Notes: generated by a model from the sequence alone, not told the origin. 64,000 nt of DNA from Lampropedia puyangensis (GCF_004833285.1 NZ_STFG01000001.1:496001-560000); one strand, 5' to 3'; shown: positions 23,931 through 34,693, counted from the stretch's first letter. Translations and numbers: made by a program.

Positions 23931-24635
23931 ATGATTCATCAAAACCTTCCCTTTCTTGAGCAAACGACGCTGCCTGTCCCCGTCTTGGTGGTTGAGGATG
24001 AGCCCTTGATTCAGCAACGCTTACATGGCTTATTGCTTCAGTTGGGTTATCGCGATGAAGTGTTGTCTTTTGCGGGTACGCTGCAAGCCGCTAGGGCGAT
24101 TGTTGCGGCGCAGCCAGTTGCACTGGCCTTGGTGGATTTGCAATTGCCCGATGGGAGTGGGCGAGAGCTGATTTCTGAGCTGCGTGCAGAAGACCCTACT
24201 ATGTCCATTTTGGTTGTTTCAGCCTGGAGCTCAGAGGATGCTATTTTGGGCGCGTTGCGCGCTGGTGCAACAGGCTATGTACTCAAAGAACGTGATGATT
24301 TTGAAGTGCTGTTCTCCATTCGCAGTGCCTTGCGCGGTGGCGCGCCGATTGACCCCTTCATTGCCCGGCGTATTTTGGAACTGCTACCCGCCCCGGCGAC
24401 TCAGGCGCAAACTTCAGCCCAAATTGCAGCAGAGACAGCCGAGCAATTGAGTGAGCGAGAGGCCCAGATTTTGCGTTTGGTCGGCGATGGCTTGTCCAAC
24501 CGCGAAATTGCTGAGCAGCTGTTCATATCGCGCTTTACCGTAGAAAGCCATGTCAAACGCATCTATCGCAAATTGGCTGTTTCCTCGCGTATGAACGCTG
24601 TTTTAGTGGCAAGAGAGCGGGGGATGATTGGGTGA
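23931..24635 (+). CDS. NarL/LuxR-type response regulator
   Basis: 234 residues from the ATG at 23931. Receiver domain: acidic pocket VVEDEP, phospho-acceptor in LALVDLQLPDGSG, and lysine in YVLKERDD. A LuxR-type helix-turn-helix at the C-terminus is LSEREAQILRLVGDGLSNRE followed by IAEQLFISRFTVESHVKRIY. A longer frame starts at GTG 23862. No Shine-Dalgarno precedes the ATG, but CATAAT lies 11 bases upstream, so the mRNA may be leaderless. Its stop overlaps the kinase start by four bases, so the two form a signalling pair. Confidence 0.9.
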   Translation: MIHQNLPFLEQTTLPVPVLVVEDEPLIQQRLHGLLLQLGYRDEVLSFAGTLQAARAIVAAQPVALALVDLQLPDGSGRELISELRAEDPTMSILVVSAWSSEDAILGALRAGATGYVLKERDDFEVLFSIRSALRGGAPIDPFIARRILELLPAPATQAQTSAQIAAETAEQLSEREAQILRLVGDGLSNREIAEQLFISRFTVESHVKRIYRKLAVSSRMNAVLVARERGMIG

Positions 24636-26638
24636 ACCTGGTACGTCAATGTGCGTTGTTGCTAGGCCTGCTGGTCATCGTCTCTTCCGCGCTGGCGCAG
24701 CAGGTGTGCGTGCCACAGGTACTTTCTGTGCAGGCCGCACCTGCGGCTGAGCAGTTGGCAAATCAACGCATTTCTGCGTGGCAGCCCATCCCAACCCGCC
24801 CTGTAGATGGGTGGATCAATGTAGCGTTGCCAGATGACTGGTCAACGCGTTGGCCGCAGCAACGTCTTGGGGTGTGGTATCGCCTGGACTGGCAGTTGGC
24901 GTGTATTAGTGGCCATTCTGACCAGGACGTCCCCGTGGCCTTGGGGATTGATGGCATAAGCATGGCTGGTGCGGTATACAGCAATGATTCGCTTCTGTGG
25001 CGCGACACGTCTTTAGTCGAGCCGTTGTCGCGCAGCTGGAACATGCCACGTTGGTGGATACTCCCGCAAGATTCTTTGCGCGATGGCATTAATACCGTGT
25101 GGGTGTACGTGGCTGGTGTGGTCGAACTCTCGCCAGGCTTGGGGCGTACGCGGGTAGATTTTGCAGACCAAGTACAGGCGATTCAGGAGAGCCATTGGTG
25201 GCGTCAACGCACTGTTTATATGCTGACGGCAGGAATGGCTGCAGCAGTGGGGGGCTTGTTTCTGGTGATCTGGCTGTTGCGCCGCAGTGAACGCGTCTTT
25301 GGTTGGTATGCGTTGGCGTCTTTGAGTTGGGCTGGTTATCTGACTACGTTGTTGCTCACATCATCATGGCCTTGGTCAAATGCACTGGCGCTGTCGCGGT
25401 TGAATATTGCGCTGTTCGTGGTCTATATAGTGGCGTTGTGCATGTTTATCTGGCGTTTTGCCGCTTGCCGCTTTCCTCGGCTCGAGCGGTGGCTATGGGG
25501 TCTGGCTGTGCTGGCGATTGGGGGTGTTGTGCTTATCCCCAGCGCAGCTGTACCGGTCGTGTTCGCGATAGTGTGGTATGGCGCAATTGCGCTGTTTTTC
25601 ATCAGTGCGCTGCAGTACCAGTGGTTGATTTGGTGGCGTAAACGTCACGATCGCAGTCGTGCGCAGAAGTTGATGGCATTGTGTTTGCTATTGATTCTGG
25701 TTGTGGCCGTGCACGATACGCTACTGGTTTTGCAAATGTGGGCCCATCAGTCATCGTGGAATCCGGTCGTTGGCCCGTTGGCGACGTTGTTGATGGCATT
25801 GCTGGTTGGTTGTCGCTTGGCTGCAGGGATGCAGCGCATTGAACGCTTCAACCAAGAGTTGGAGAGCCGTGTGCAAGAGGCTCGACAAGAGCTCTCGTTG
25901 GCGCTGGGGCAAGCCCATTTGACGGCGTTAGACAATGCAAAGTTACAAGAGCGCATGAAGATTGCACATGACTTGCATGATGGAATTGGGGCGAGTTTGG
26001 TGCGCTCAATGGCGCTGGTGGAGCAGTCGTACGAAAACTTGAGCAAGGATCGCGTTTTATCTCTCTTTAGCATTCTGCGCGATGACTTGCGCCAAGTGAT
26101 TGATCAAGGCTCTAGTGCGGGAGTGGTGATTCCAGATACCCCCGTTCGTTGGGTGGCTCCCTTGCGCCATCGTTTCACCCGCATCTTGGATGAGTTGGGC
26201 GTGAAGTCGACCTGGCGCGTTGAGGACCAATGGCAACAACCTTATCGGCCTAGTGCATTGCAGTGTTTGGGCTTGGCCCGACTCATTGAGGAAGCGCTGT
26301 CCAATGTGATCAAACACAGCCGCGCGCGCCATCTGCGGGTGACGGTTCGCTCAGATGGCGATATGCAGCAGCCTGTCGTGTTGGTCTTGCTTATTGAGGA
26401 TGATGGAATTGGCTTCGATGTGGCAGCAGTGCGAGAGGCAGGCGTGTCTGTTGGCATGCGTAGCATGTCGGCACGTGCTGAGCGCATTGGGGCTCGTTTC
26501 AGTGTGCAGTCTGGGCTTAGTGGAACCGTTGTGACCGTGGTGACGCCATTGCAACAAAATCAGGTGCAGAGCTTTTCACCACCAGCAGGCACCATGTTGC
26601 AACCCCCGTCGACAGATCAAGGGGTTGCACTTCATTGA
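24632..26638 (+). CDS. Sensor histidine kinase (7TMR-DISM type, HisKA_3)
   Basis: 668 residues, GTG start overlapping the response regulator stop (GTGA). A signal peptide (to about residue 22) is followed by an extracytoplasmic beta-rich domain (to about 185), seven hydrophobic helices (about 195-405), a coiled-coil linker and a HisKA_3 dimerisation box AHDLHDGIGASLVRS around 445-459 with the phospho-acceptor histidine. The ATPase N-box IEEALSNVIKHS is near 550 and the G-box IEDDGIGFD follows. It would sense an external ligand and phosphorylate the overlapping NarL-type regulator. Confidence 0.9.
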   Translation: MNLVRQCALLLGLLVIVSSALAQQVCVPQVLSVQAAPAAEQLANQRISAWQPIPTRPVDGWINVALPDDWSTRWPQQRLGVWYRLDWQLACISGHSDQDVPVALGIDGISMAGAVYSNDSLLWRDTSLVEPLSRSWNMPRWWILPQDSLRDGINTVWVYVAGVVELSPGLGRTRVDFADQVQAIQESHWWRQRTVYMLTAGMAAAVGGLFLVIWLLRRSERVFGWYALASLSWAGYLTTLLLTSSWPWSNALALSRLNIALFVVYIVALCMFIWRFAACRFPRLERWLWGLAVLAIGGVVLIPSAAVPVVFAIVWYGAIALFFISALQYQWLIWWRKRHDRSRAQKLMALCLLLILVVAVHDTLLVLQMWAHQSSWNPVVGPLATLLMALLVGCRLAAGMQRIERFNQELESRVQEARQELSLALGQAHLTALDNAKLQERMKIAHDLHDGIGASLVRSMALVEQSYENLSKDRVLSLFSILRDDLRQVIDQGSSAGVVIPDTPVRWVAPLRHRFTRILDELGVKSTWRVEDQWQQPYRPSALQCLGLARLIEEALSNVIKHSRARHLRVTVRSDGDMQQPVVLVLLIEDDGIGFDVAAVREAGVSVGMRSMSARAERIGARFSVQSGLSGTVVTVVTPLQQNQVQSFSPPAGTMLQPPSTDQGVALH

Positions 26639-26766
26639 ACGGGTGGGGTGCTTTGGTGCAGATCCAAAGCGTCTGAACACGGGCTTTGTTGGCGCTGCAT
26701 TGTGTTGCCGGCAGCCTTGCCAATTTGAGTGTCATTCTTGTGAGAGTGAACTCAGCCTCATTGCAC

Positions 26767-28053
26767 TCAAACGCGCTGAATGTCAGCACCAACGCTGCGG
26801 AGTTTGGCTTCAATGTTGTCGTAGCCCCGGTCTAAGTGGTGTAGCTCACCGACCCGGGTTTCACCTTGGGCTACCAAGCCTGCAATGACAAGGCATGCAG
26901 ATGCACGCAGGTCGGTAGAACTCACCTGCGCACCACTGAGTTGTGCACTGCCCTCAACCACTGCCACTTTGCCATCCGCTTGGATACGCGCGCCCAAGCG
27001 GATGAGTTCACTGACATGCATGAAGCGGTTTTCAAAAATGGTTTCTGTGATGGTGGAAGCCCCTTTAACCACGCAATTCAATGTCATGAACTGCGCTTGC
27101 ATGTCGGTTGGAAAACCTGGGTACTCAGTCGTGCGAAAGCTTTGTGCAACCAGCTCGCCCGATGCCGCCCCCGGGCTTTGCACGCGAATGCCAGAATCCA
27201 GTGATTCGATGCTGACACCCATGTCGCGCAGCTTCTCAAGTACGGCCCCCAAGTGCTTTGCACGTGCACCTTTGAGGAGGACGTTTCCGCCCGTTGCTGC
27301 CACAGCGCAGAGGAATGTGCCTGCCTCAATACGGTCAGCAACCACACTGTGCTCGCAGCCATGCAGACGTTCAACCCCCTGCACGCGGATGCGCCCGGTC
27401 CCATGCCCTTCAATGCGCGCCCCCATGGCGATGAGCATTTCAGCCAAATCAATGATTTCGGGCTCTTGCGCTGCATTGGCCAAAATCGTTTCACCCTCAG
27501 CCAATACCGCCGCCATCAACAGGTTCTCTGTGCCGGTAACGGTGACCATGTCGGTGGTGATGCGTGCGCCCTGCAGACGTTTCGCTCCACGTGGCAATGT
27601 GGCAATGATGTTGCCATGTTCTACAACTGTTTCTGCCCCCATCGCCTGTAGCCCGCGGATGTGCTGGTCTACGGGGCGAGAGCCAATAGCGCAACCGCCC
27701 GGCAAGGCGACTTTGGCATAACCAATGCGGGCCATTAATGGGCCCAACGCCAGAATGGAAGCGCGCATACTACGAACCAAGTCGTAAGGCGCTTCTGGTT
27801 CGCCCAATGTTTGGGCATGCAAGTGCACAGTGCCATCGGCATCATGGCGGGTGCGAACGCCCATGAATTCAAGCAGCTGCAGCATGGTGCGCACGTCTTG
27901 CAGGCGCGGTACATTGTGCAAGACCACTGGCTCGTCGGTCAGCAGTGCGGCACACAGCAGCGGGAGGGCGGCGTTCTTGGCACCAGAAATGGTGACTTCA
28001 CCACGCAGCGTTTGACCGCCGCGAATAAGCAATTGTTCTGTGGTGCGGGACAT
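26767..28053 (-). CDS. murA: UDP-N-acetylglucosamine 1-carboxyvinyltransferase
   Basis: 428 residues from ATG 28053; the longer frame begins with TTG and lacks similarity. It catalyses enolpyruvyl transfer from PEP to UDP-GlcNAc, the first step of peptidoglycan synthesis. Key motifs are [12 protein letters not shown] near the N-terminus, the catalytic cysteine in [18 protein letters not shown], and the C-terminal [16 protein letters not shown]. The bolA-like gene and ABC exporter upstream on the same strand form a group seen in many Burkholderiales. Confidence 0.96.
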   Translation of the reverse strand: MSRTTEQLLIRGGQTLRGEVTISGAKNAALPLLCAALLTDEPVVLHNVPRLQDVRTMLQLLEFMGVRTRHDADGTVHLHAQTLGEPEAPYDLVRSMRASILALGPLMARIGYAKVALPGGCAIGSRPVDQHIRGLQAMGAETVVEHGNIIATLPRGAKRLQGARITTDMVTVTGTENLLMAAVLAEGETILANAAQEPEIIDLAEMLIAMGARIEGHGTGRIRVQGVERLHGCEHSVVADRIEAGTFLCAVAATGGNVLLKGARAKHLGAVLEKLRDMGVSIESLDSGIRVQSPGAASGELVAQSFRTTEYPGFPTDMQAQFMTLNCVVKGASTITETIFENRFMHVSELIRLGARIQADGKVAVVEGSAQLSGAQVSSTDLRASACLVIAGLVAQGETRVGELHHLDRGYDNIEAKLRSVGADIQRV

Positions 28054-28090
28054 AAGTGAAGAGACAGAAGACGAAAAGATACGCAAGCGG

Positions 28091-28327
28091 TTATTGAGTT
28101 TTCCACTCAGCGGGCGTGAGCGTTTTCATTGACAAGGCGTGAACCTCGTCTGTGTGCATACGATTGCCCAGGGTGGCATACACCTTGCGCTGGCGTTTGA
28201 CGAGATTGAGCCCTTCGAATTCAGCTGAAACAATGGTGGCAAACCAATGGCGGCCATCGCCTTGGAGTTCAATGTGTTCGCATGCAAGGCCTTGTTCGAT
28301 CAAGGATTGGAGTTCTTCTGCGGTCAT
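28091..28327 (-). CDS. ibaG: BolA-family protein (IbaG/YrbA-like)
   Basis: 78 residues from the ATG at 28327: [53 protein letters not shown], then [11 protein letters not shown]. This is the compact BolA fold with the conserved histidine in the C-terminal half. Members act with monothiol glutaredoxins in iron-sulphur handling. It lies 37 bases upstream of murA, the position of ibaG in many proteobacteria. Confidence 0.9.
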   Translation of the reverse strand: MTAEELQSLIEQGLACEHIELQGDGRHWFATIVSAEFEGLNLVKRQRKVYATLGNRMHTDEVHALSMKTLTPAEWKTQ

Positions 28328-28534
28328 GTCAATCGTGGAGTTATGCTGTAGGAAGCTGGGTTGCAATGCGCTTTAAGGGCTGTCTTGGTAAGGACGCTCT
28401 TAGGACAGATGCGCGATTATTCAATAGTTGCGTGAAGTCAACATGAAGTCTTGCTAACGACTGTCAATGCCAGTCAGGCAAAAGCCCATAGTGCGTTGTG
28501 CGCTTGTGTTCCGTTTACTCACCATTGGAGTAGT

Positions 28535-29314
28535 TTAGTTGCGGATTTTGTAACCTATCTTGAGCAAATGCAGCGCTAGCCAACTGGCCAGCGCCCAAGC
28601 CGAAGCGGTGATTCCCAAGCTTAGCCAAGGAGAGAAGTCGCTATGGCCCAGAAAACCATAGCGAAAGCCGTCAATCATGTAGAAGAACGGATTCAAGTGG
28701 CTGACAAATTGCCATACGGCAGGCAGTGAGTGGATGGAATAAAACACGCCGGAGAGAAACGTCATGGGCATGATTAGAAAGTTCTGGAATGCTGCCAGTT
28801 GATCGAATTTATCTGCCCATAAGCCCGCAATCACCCCCAATGTGCCTAATAAGCCCGCGCCAATGATGGCAAAGAGCAGTGCCCACATGGGGTTGACCAG
28901 TTTTAATGAAGTGAAAAAGACGGTGACCAGCATCACGCCCAAACCCACCACCACGCCACGCACGATCGAGGAGCCCACGAACGCGATATACCAGGCACGA
29001 TGAGAGAGCGGGGTGAGCAAAATAAAAATAAGATTTCCTGTGATTTTGCTTTGAATCAAACTCGAGGAGCTGTTGGCGAAGGCATTTTGCAGCACGCTCA
29101 TCATCACCAGTCCGGGCACTAGAAATGATGTGTAGCTCAGGTCGTTATATACCGTTACACGTCCTTCGAGTACATGACCAAAAATCATCAGGTACAGCAA
29201 GGCGGTGAGCACTGGTGCCGCAATGGTTTGAAACGCCACACGCCAAAAACGTTTGACTTCTTTGATGAGCAGCATTTGCCAGCCGCTGGCAGGTGAAGTG
29301 GAAAGTGGTTGCAT
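28535..29314 (-). CDS. ABC-2 type exporter permease (YadH-like)
   Basis: 259 residues with six hydrophobic segments. The LVPGLVMMSVLQNAFANSSSS stretch and RFWRVAFQTIAAPVLTALLY start are typical of ABC-2 permeases. It pairs with the ATPase at 29463-30380, which lies 148 bases upstream on the same strand. The exported substrate is unknown; YadGH homologues are placed in drug or lipid export. Confidence 0.9.
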   Translation of the reverse strand: MQPLSTSPASGWQMLLIKEVKRFWRVAFQTIAAPVLTALLYLMIFGHVLEGRVTVYNDLSYTSFLVPGLVMMSVLQNAFANSSSSLIQSKITGNLIFILLTPLSHRAWYIAFVGSSIVRGVVVGLGVMLVTVFFTSLKLVNPMWALLFAIIGAGLLGTLGVIAGLWADKFDQLAAFQNFLIMPMTFLSGVFYSIHSLPAVWQFVSHLNPFFYMIDGFRYGFLGHSDFSPWLSLGITASAWALASWLALHLLKIGYKIRN

Positions 29315-29462
29315 GAGAAGGTGCGGGGAGTGAAGTTGCTGATACTGCGGTGCAACTGCAAGTCAGGTTCGTAGGTTTTTGGGGCTGTACATACTGCTGA
29401 ATACAGGAATGTGGCAGAAGCTATTTAACGGATGGGGCTGCAGCTTAGGGGCGGGTGTTGGC

Positions 29463-30380
29463 TTATTCGCTTTGGCCCTCACCCATGATGGAGACAAACA
29501 CATCTTCGAGGTCTGCGCGGCGAATTTCGATATCTTGCACTTGCACACCTGCCTCGCGCAGTTGTGTTAATAGGGCTTCCACATCGCCTGCTTCTTTGGC
29601 CGGGATTTGCACCACGCGGCCGGTCACCCGGGCCTTGCTTGCCAATGCTTCAGGTAAGGCCTGGTCAGTTTTGAACTGCAACACACTATGGCTGGCTGCG
29701 CTCAGTAATGTTGTTGTATCTTCCAGTGCCACGATACGCCCACGTTTAAGCATGGCGATGCGGTGGCACAAAGCCTCTGCTTCTTCCAGGTAGTGGGTGG
29801 TGAGCAGAACGGTGTGCCCTTCACGATTGAGGCGGTCAATAAAGTGCCACAGGGTTTGACGTAGCTCCACATCAACGCCAGCGGTAGGTTCGTCCAGAAC
29901 AATGATGGGCGGTTTGTGTACCAATGCTTGAGCGACCAAAACGCGCCGCTTCATGCCGCCAGAGAGTTGGCGCATGTTGTGGTTGGCCTTATCTGTCAGG
30001 CCCAGGTGGTGGAGCAATTCGTCAATCCAGGCATCGTTGTGGCGGATGCCAAAGTAGCCAGACTGAAATTGCAAGGCTTCGCGTACGGAGAAGAAGGGAT
30101 CGAATGCCAGTTCCTGTGGGACGATGCCAAGGCGCTGACGGGCTTGAGCATAGTCTTTTTGCACATCAAAGCCTTGCACCAAAACCTTGCCTGAGGAGGC
30201 CCTTGCCAGCCCGGCCAGGATGGCAATTAGCGAGGTCTTTCCAGCACCATTGGGGCCAAGAAGACCCAAAAATTCACCTTGACGGATATCGAGACTGACC
30301 TCATCGAGCGCCTTGAATGGCCCCGCAGGGGTTGCATAGGTTTTACTGACGGATTGGAAAGAGACGGCGGCTTGAGGCAT
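29463..30380 (-). CDS. ABC-2 exporter ATP-binding protein (YadG-like)
   Basis: 305 residues from ATG 30380. Walker A is LLGPNGAGKTSLI, the signature LSGGMKRRVLVAQAL, Walker B IIVLDEPTAGVD, and the switch histidine lies in LLTTHYLEEAE. A C-terminal domain of about 80 residues follows. It powers the permease encoded next. The gap before the permease gene has no other gene. Confidence 0.92.
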   Translation of the reverse strand: MPQAAVSFQSVSKTYATPAGPFKALDEVSLDIRQGEFLGLLGPNGAGKTSLIAILAGLARASSGKVLVQGFDVQKDYAQARQRLGIVPQELAFDPFFSVREALQFQSGYFGIRHNDAWIDELLHHLGLTDKANHNMRQLSGGMKRRVLVAQALVHKPPIIVLDEPTAGVDVELRQTLWHFIDRLNREGHTVLLTTHYLEEAEALCHRIAMLKRGRIVALEDTTTLLSAASHSVLQFKTDQALPEALASKARVTGRVVQIPAKEAGDVEALLTQLREAGVQVQDIEIRRADLEDVFVSIMGEGQSE

Positions 30381-30715
30381 GGATGAATAAAACAAAGCAT
30401 GAAAGGCGCCGATGCAAGGTTACCGCCAGCCTTGTTCTTTGTTTCTGTGTATGTGGCAGGCCACAGGATGTGGGCTGTATTGGGGAATTCGCTATTCTAG
30501 GTGTTGCGCTGCGATCGTGCTTGCTGCATGACCAGCCTGATACCGTTGACCATTTTGTGCTGCATCAGTTGGCACTGTGGTGCGATGGCGATGACTGCCA
30601 TCGTAGATTGCGCTGGCCTACTCGGCTGTAATTGCTTGCTTGGTCACAGGGTTTGAGGTGAGCGTCGATACAATGGCCGCGATTTTTCCTCTTTTCTCTG
30701 ACTTATGGGACGTAT
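30381..30715. other. Intergenic gap upstream of leuB
   Basis: 335 bases between divergent genes. No open frame resembles a protein. A TACAAT at about 30677-30682 could be a -10 for leuB, but no convincing -35 stands 17 bases before it. I see no hairpin or repeat of note. Confidence 0.3.
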
Positions 30716-31783
30716 ATGAAAATTGCCATCCTTCCTGGTGACGGTATCGGAACCGAAATCATTGCTGAAGCAGTAAAAGTACTCAAAGCCTTGGATCTGA
30801 AGTTCGAGATGGAAACCGCTGACGTGGGCGGTACAGCGTACGCAGCCAGTGGTCATCCGCTGCCAGAGGCGACACTGAACCTGGCCAAGGCATCGGATGC
30901 TGTTTTGTTTGGCGCTGTGGGCGATTACAAATACGACAATCTGGAGCGCGCCTTGCGCCCTGAACAGGCGATTTTGGGTTTACGCAAAGAGTTGGGATTG
31001 TTTGCAAATTTTCGCCCTGCGATTTGCTATGAGCAACTCACCCACGCCTCCAGCCTGAAGCCAGAATTGGTTGCGGGCTTGGATATTTTGATTATTCGTG
31101 AGTTGACTGGCGATATTTATTTTGGTCAACCACGCGGTCGTCGTACCGCTGTTGATGGGCACTTTCCCGGCAGTGAAGAGGCGTTTGACACCATGCGTTA
31201 TTCACGCCCTGAAATTGAGCGTATTGCCCATGTTGCTTTCCAGGCAGCGCAAAAACGCAATAAAAAAGTGCTCAGCGTGGACAAGGCCAATGTGCTGGAA
31301 ACTTTCCAGTTCTGGCGGGATGTGGTCACTGAGGTGCATAAAGATTATCCTGATGTGGAGCTGGAACACATGTATGTGGATAACGCCGCGATGCAGTTGG
31401 TCAAGGCACCAAAAAATATTGATGTGCTGGTCACGGGCAATATGTTTGGAGACATTCTCAGCGATGAGGCGGCGATGCTCACCGGCTCGATCGGCATGTT
31501 GCCCTCAGCCAGTTTGAATGCGAAAAAACAAGGTTTATACGAGCCTAGCCACGGGAGTGCGCCGGACATTGCGGGCAAGGGGATTGCCAATCCACTGGCC
31601 ACAATTTTGTCTGCTGCAATGATGTTGCGTTATTCACTAGACCAGGCTGAAGCGGCCAACCGCATTGAAGCTGCAGTGAAGAAAGTGTTGGCCAGTGGCC
31701 TGCGCACCAGCGATATTTATAGCGAAGGCACACAAAAAGTCGGTACCGTTGAAATGGGTAATGCCGTGGTGGCTGCGCTGTAA
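30716..31783 (+). CDS. leuB: 3-Isopropylmalate dehydrogenase
   Basis: 355 residues. [15 protein letters not shown], then the substrate loop ([14 protein letters not shown]), [30 protein letters not shown], and the C-terminal [20 protein letters not shown] are diagnostic. It oxidises 3-isopropylmalate to 2-ketoisocaproate with NAD in leucine synthesis. leuC and leuD, normally adjacent in many betaproteobacteria, are absent here. Confidence 0.95.
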   Translation: MKIAILPGDGIGTEIIAEAVKVLKALDLKFEMETADVGGTAYAASGHPLPEATLNLAKASDAVLFGAVGDYKYDNLERALRPEQAILGLRKELGLFANFRPAICYEQLTHASSLKPELVAGLDILIIRELTGDIYFGQPRGRRTAVDGHFPGSEEAFDTMRYSRPEIERIAHVAFQAAQKRNKKVLSVDKANVLETFQFWRDVVTEVHKDYPDVELEHMYVDNAAMQLVKAPKNIDVLVTGNMFGDILSDEAAMLTGSIGMLPSASLNAKKQGLYEPSHGSAPDIAGKGIANPLATILSAAMMLRYSLDQAEAANRIEAAVKKVLASGLRTSDIYSEGTQKVGTVEMGNAVVAAL

Positions 31784-31872
31784 TTGTGGCTCCATCAGCG
31801 GAACCTGTTCACACCTGCGATGCCAATATGGTGGGTGTGAGCGGGTCTCGGTTTTGACGAAAGTAGGCTGTG

Positions 31873-32229
31873 ATGACAACCGATGCTGTGGCGGCGTTGC
31901 TTGAGGACATTCGTGTGTTGGGCGAAAACCAGCATCAATTGGTGCAGACTGTACGAATGCATCTTTGCCACCTTTTTCCTGCGATCAAGGAGGAGGTGAA
32001 GTATGGCGGCATCGTGTTTTCGCAGGATGGACCGTTTTGTGGTGTGTATGCCTATACACAGCATGTTTCTGTGGAATTGAGTCAGGGTGCGAAAATCCGC
32101 GACGCATGGGGATTTTTGCAGGGTAGTGGGCAATTTCGGCGGCACCTCAAATTGCGGTGTATGGCGGATGTCGCGCAACAGCATTTGGATGACTATCTTT
32201 TGTTGGCGTATCAGGCGACCAAACATTGA
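31873..32229 (+). CDS. DUF1801-family protein
   Basis: 118 residues from ATG 31873 (or one more from GTG 31870). The pattern MHLCHLFPAIKEEVKYGGIVF followed by GVYAYTQHVSVELSQGAKI and GQFRRHLKLRCMADV fits the DUF1801/YdhG fold. Function is not established. It follows leuB by 86 bases. Confidence 0.75.
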   Translation: MTTDAVAALLEDIRVLGENQHQLVQTVRMHLCHLFPAIKEEVKYGGIVFSQDGPFCGVYAYTQHVSVELSQGAKIRDAWGFLQGSGQFRRHLKLRCMADVAQQHLDDYLLLAYQATKH

Positions 32230-32386
32230 GATGCAGGCCTTCTGGTTTTCAGAGTGCGCACGCTGCGTTATGTTGCGGTGCCATTAAAGCGGGTTTGGTG
32301 GGCGCTGTTTTGCTTTTTCTCCTGCCCATGAAGGCGCTGGCTTGCTGCTGCGCCATGGCATTACAAAAAAGGCATTAACGCACACT

Positions 32387-33022
32387 ATGAATCGCTCACA
32401 AAGTAGTAGCGCTCCTTCTGATTTATCTGTCAGCGAAGCCATTACGCAGCTGCTGGCAAGTATGGACAAACCGTATTTCACTGCGCGTGAATTGGTGGCC
32501 ATGATGGGAGATAAAGGGCTGTTGATGGTTTGTGCATTGATGACCTTGCCCTTTCTGTTTCCTGTCTCCATTCCGGGTGTCTCAACCGTTTTTGGCTTAG
32601 CCATTTTGTTGATTGCACTGTCCATTAGTGTCGGGCGACTGCCTTGGCTCCCTGCCTTTGTTGCGGATAGGCGCTTGGATGCGGCCAAGCTTAAACCTGT
32701 GCTCAAACGTGGCGTGGCAATTTTGAAAAAACTCGATCGTGTTTTGCGCCCGCAGCGTTTACGTGCGTTGACGGTCGGATTCATGAACAACCTCAATGGT
32801 GCCGCGATTATGTTTGCGGCTGTATTGTTGATGCTGCCTTTGGGCTTAGTGCCTTTTTCCAATACTTTGCCAAGTATTGCCATTTTGTTGCTTGCATTGG
32901 GGATCAGCCAGCGCGATGGTGTGGTCGTGTTGGGCGGTTATCTGATGATTGCAGGCACTTTGGCTTACTTTAGCTTTCTGGCCTGGGGCGCTTGGCGTGC
33001 CGGTAGCCATTTCTTTGCATAA
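32387..33022 (+). CDS. ExoD-family exopolysaccharide-synthesis protein
   Basis: 211 residues from ATG 32387. LSVSEAITQLLAS, MMGDKGLLMVCALMTLPFLFP, SIPGVSTVFGLAILLIALSI and the C-terminal hydrophobic segments (about 125-200) match ExoD family membrane proteins, linked to exopolysaccharide production and alkali tolerance in rhizobia. The role here is inferred. AAGG precedes the start. Confidence 0.85.
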   Translation: MNRSQSSSAPSDLSVSEAITQLLASMDKPYFTARELVAMMGDKGLLMVCALMTLPFLFPVSIPGVSTVFGLAILLIALSISVGRLPWLPAFVADRRLDAAKLKPVLKRGVAILKKLDRVLRPQRLRALTVGFMNNLNGAAIMFAAVLLMLPLGLVPFSNTLPSIAILLLALGISQRDGVVVLGGYLMIAGTLAYFSFLAWGAWRAGSHFFA

Positions 33023-33044
33023 ATCAATACCAAACGAGTACACC

Positions 33045-34055
33045 ATGAATCGTGCGTTAGAAATGGAAGTATTTGCCGCTGTTGTTGATGCCGGCAGTTT
33101 TGTGGGGGCAGGTGATGTATTGAGCATGTCCAAGGCCGCCGTCTCCAGACATGTGGATGCATTGGAGCGTCGTTTGGGCGTGCGATTGATGCAACGCACC
33201 ACCCGGAGGCTTTCCTTGACGCAAGAAGGGGCAGGTTTTTACCACCACTGCAAAGAAGTGCTGGCCGTGATGGATGCGGCTGAAGCTGAGGCCTCATCCA
33301 AGGTGCTGGAGCCTTCAGGCATTGTGCGCATCAATGCACCAGTATCGTTTGGGATTCGTTATCTGACGCCTGTATGGGAGCAACTGCTCAAGCGCCACCC
33401 TAAGATTGACATTGAGTTGTCTCTCACAGATCGCGTGGTCGATTTAATTGATGAAGGTGTGGACTTGTGTGTGCGTATTGGTGAGTTGACTGACTCTTCT
33501 TTGGTCAGCAGGCGTTTTGCCAGCACCAAAGTGGTGGCAGCAGCATCGCCAGCCTACTTGCGCGAATATGGTTGCCCGCAAACGCCTGACGATTTGCGCC
33601 AGCACCAAATCATTTCTTACCGCAATTGGACTGGGCCAGGCCGGGATGAGTGGGCCTTTAGGCCCAAAGAGGGTGGGGCATGGCAAACCGTGAAATTGGC
33701 ATCTCGCGTTTTCAGTAATAGCGGCGATCCGTGCAGACAACTGGCTTTGAGTGACGCTGGTATTGTCTTTCAGCCTGATTTTCTGATTGGGGACGATCTG
33801 CGCGCAGGCACGTTGGTGCATGTGTTGCCTGAATACGATTACGAACGCAGTGAATTGGGCATTTATGCGGTTTATCCTAGCCGCAAGCAATTGCCGCAAA
33901 AGGTACGTGCTTTGGTCAATCTCTTGGTAGAGAGCTTTGCGACGGTGCCATGGGCGCGTGCTGAAGACTTGTCTGCGCCAGCTGTCTCAGCGCCTAAAAT
34001 AGCGCCTTCAAGTCGCCGCACCAAGGCAGCGACATCACAAGAGAAACAACCATGA
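33045..34055 (+). CDS. LysR-type transcriptional regulator
   Basis: 336 residues from ATG 33045. The N-terminal helix-turn-helix is [20 protein letters not shown] followed by [21 protein letters not shown] substrate domain continues to about residue 290, then a Ser/Ala/Lys-rich tail of about 40 residues. The stop overlaps the hisG start by four bases, so both could be translated from one transcript; whether it regulates histidine genes is unclear because LysR genes normally lie divergent from their targets. Confidence 0.9.
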   Translation: MNRALEMEVFAAVVDAGSFVGAGDVLSMSKAAVSRHVDALERRLGVRLMQRTTRRLSLTQEGAGFYHHCKEVLAVMDAAEAEASSKVLEPSGIVRINAPVSFGIRYLTPVWEQLLKRHPKIDIELSLTDRVVDLIDEGVDLCVRIGELTDSSLVSRRFASTKVVAAASPAYLREYGCPQTPDDLRQHQIISYRNWTGPGRDEWAFRPKEGGAWQTVKLASRVFSNSGDPCRQLALSDAGIVFQPDFLIGDDLRAGTLVHVLPEYDYERSELGIYAVYPSRKQLPQKVRALVNLLVESFATVPWARAEDLSAPAVSAPKIAPSSRRTKAATSQEKQP

Positions 34056-34693
34056 TTACTTTGGCCCTCTCCAAAGGGCGAATTTTTGAGGAAACTTTGC
34101 CGCTGCTTGCCGCCGCTGGCATTGAAGTTCTCGAAGATCCGGAAAAATCCCGCAAACTCATTTTGCCGACCAACCGTGCCGATGTGCGCGTGGTGTTGGT
34201 GCGCGCCAGCGATGTGCCTACCTACGTTCAGTTCGGTGGCGCTGATATTGGTGTTGCAGGTAAAGACGTGTTGATTGAGCATGGAGGAGAAGGCCTCTAC
34301 CAACCGTTGGATTTGAAGATCGCCAAGTGCCATGTGAGTGTGGCCGTGCCCGCAGGTTTTGACTATGCCTATGCGGTGCGCCAAGGCGCTCGTCTACGCG
34401 TGGCCACTAAATACACCGCCATTGCGCGTGAGTTCTTCGCACAAAAAGGTGTGCATGTGGATTTGGTCAAGCTATACGGCAGCATGGAGCTGGCGCCTTT
34501 GACCGGTATGGCCGATGCGATTGTGGATTTGGTCTCTACCGGCAATACGTTGCGTGCCAACAATTTGGTTGAGGTGGAGCGCATCATGGAGATCAGTTCG
34601 CAATTGGTTGTTAACCAGGCGGCATTGCGCCTCAAACAAGCCCAATTACGCCCGCTTATTGACGTGTTTGCGCAGGCTTCTCCAAAAAACTGA
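34052..34693 (+). CDS. hisG: ATP phosphoribosyltransferase, short form
   Basis: 213 residues, the short HisG form that needs a HisZ partner, which is not in the window. [38 protein letters not shown], and [21 protein letters not shown] are characteristic. It catalyses the first committed step of histidine biosynthesis. hisD follows after 110 bases. Confidence 0.95.
   Translation: MITLALSKGRIFEETLPLLAAAGIEVLEDPEKSRKLILPTNRADVRVVLVRASDVPTYVQFGGADIGVAGKDVLIEHGGEGLYQPLDLKIAKCHVSVAVPAGFDYAYAVRQGARLRVATKYTAIAREFFAQKGVHVDLVKLYGSMELAPLTGMADAIVDLVSTGNTLRANNLVEVERIMEISSQLVVNQAALRLKQAQLRPLIDVFAQASPKN

Noticed and set aside
26885-27721. A 278-codon plus-strand frame opposite murA
   Set aside because: murA is unequivocal on the minus strand, and the frame's Ser/Pro/Arg-rich sequence is typical of an antisense shadow.
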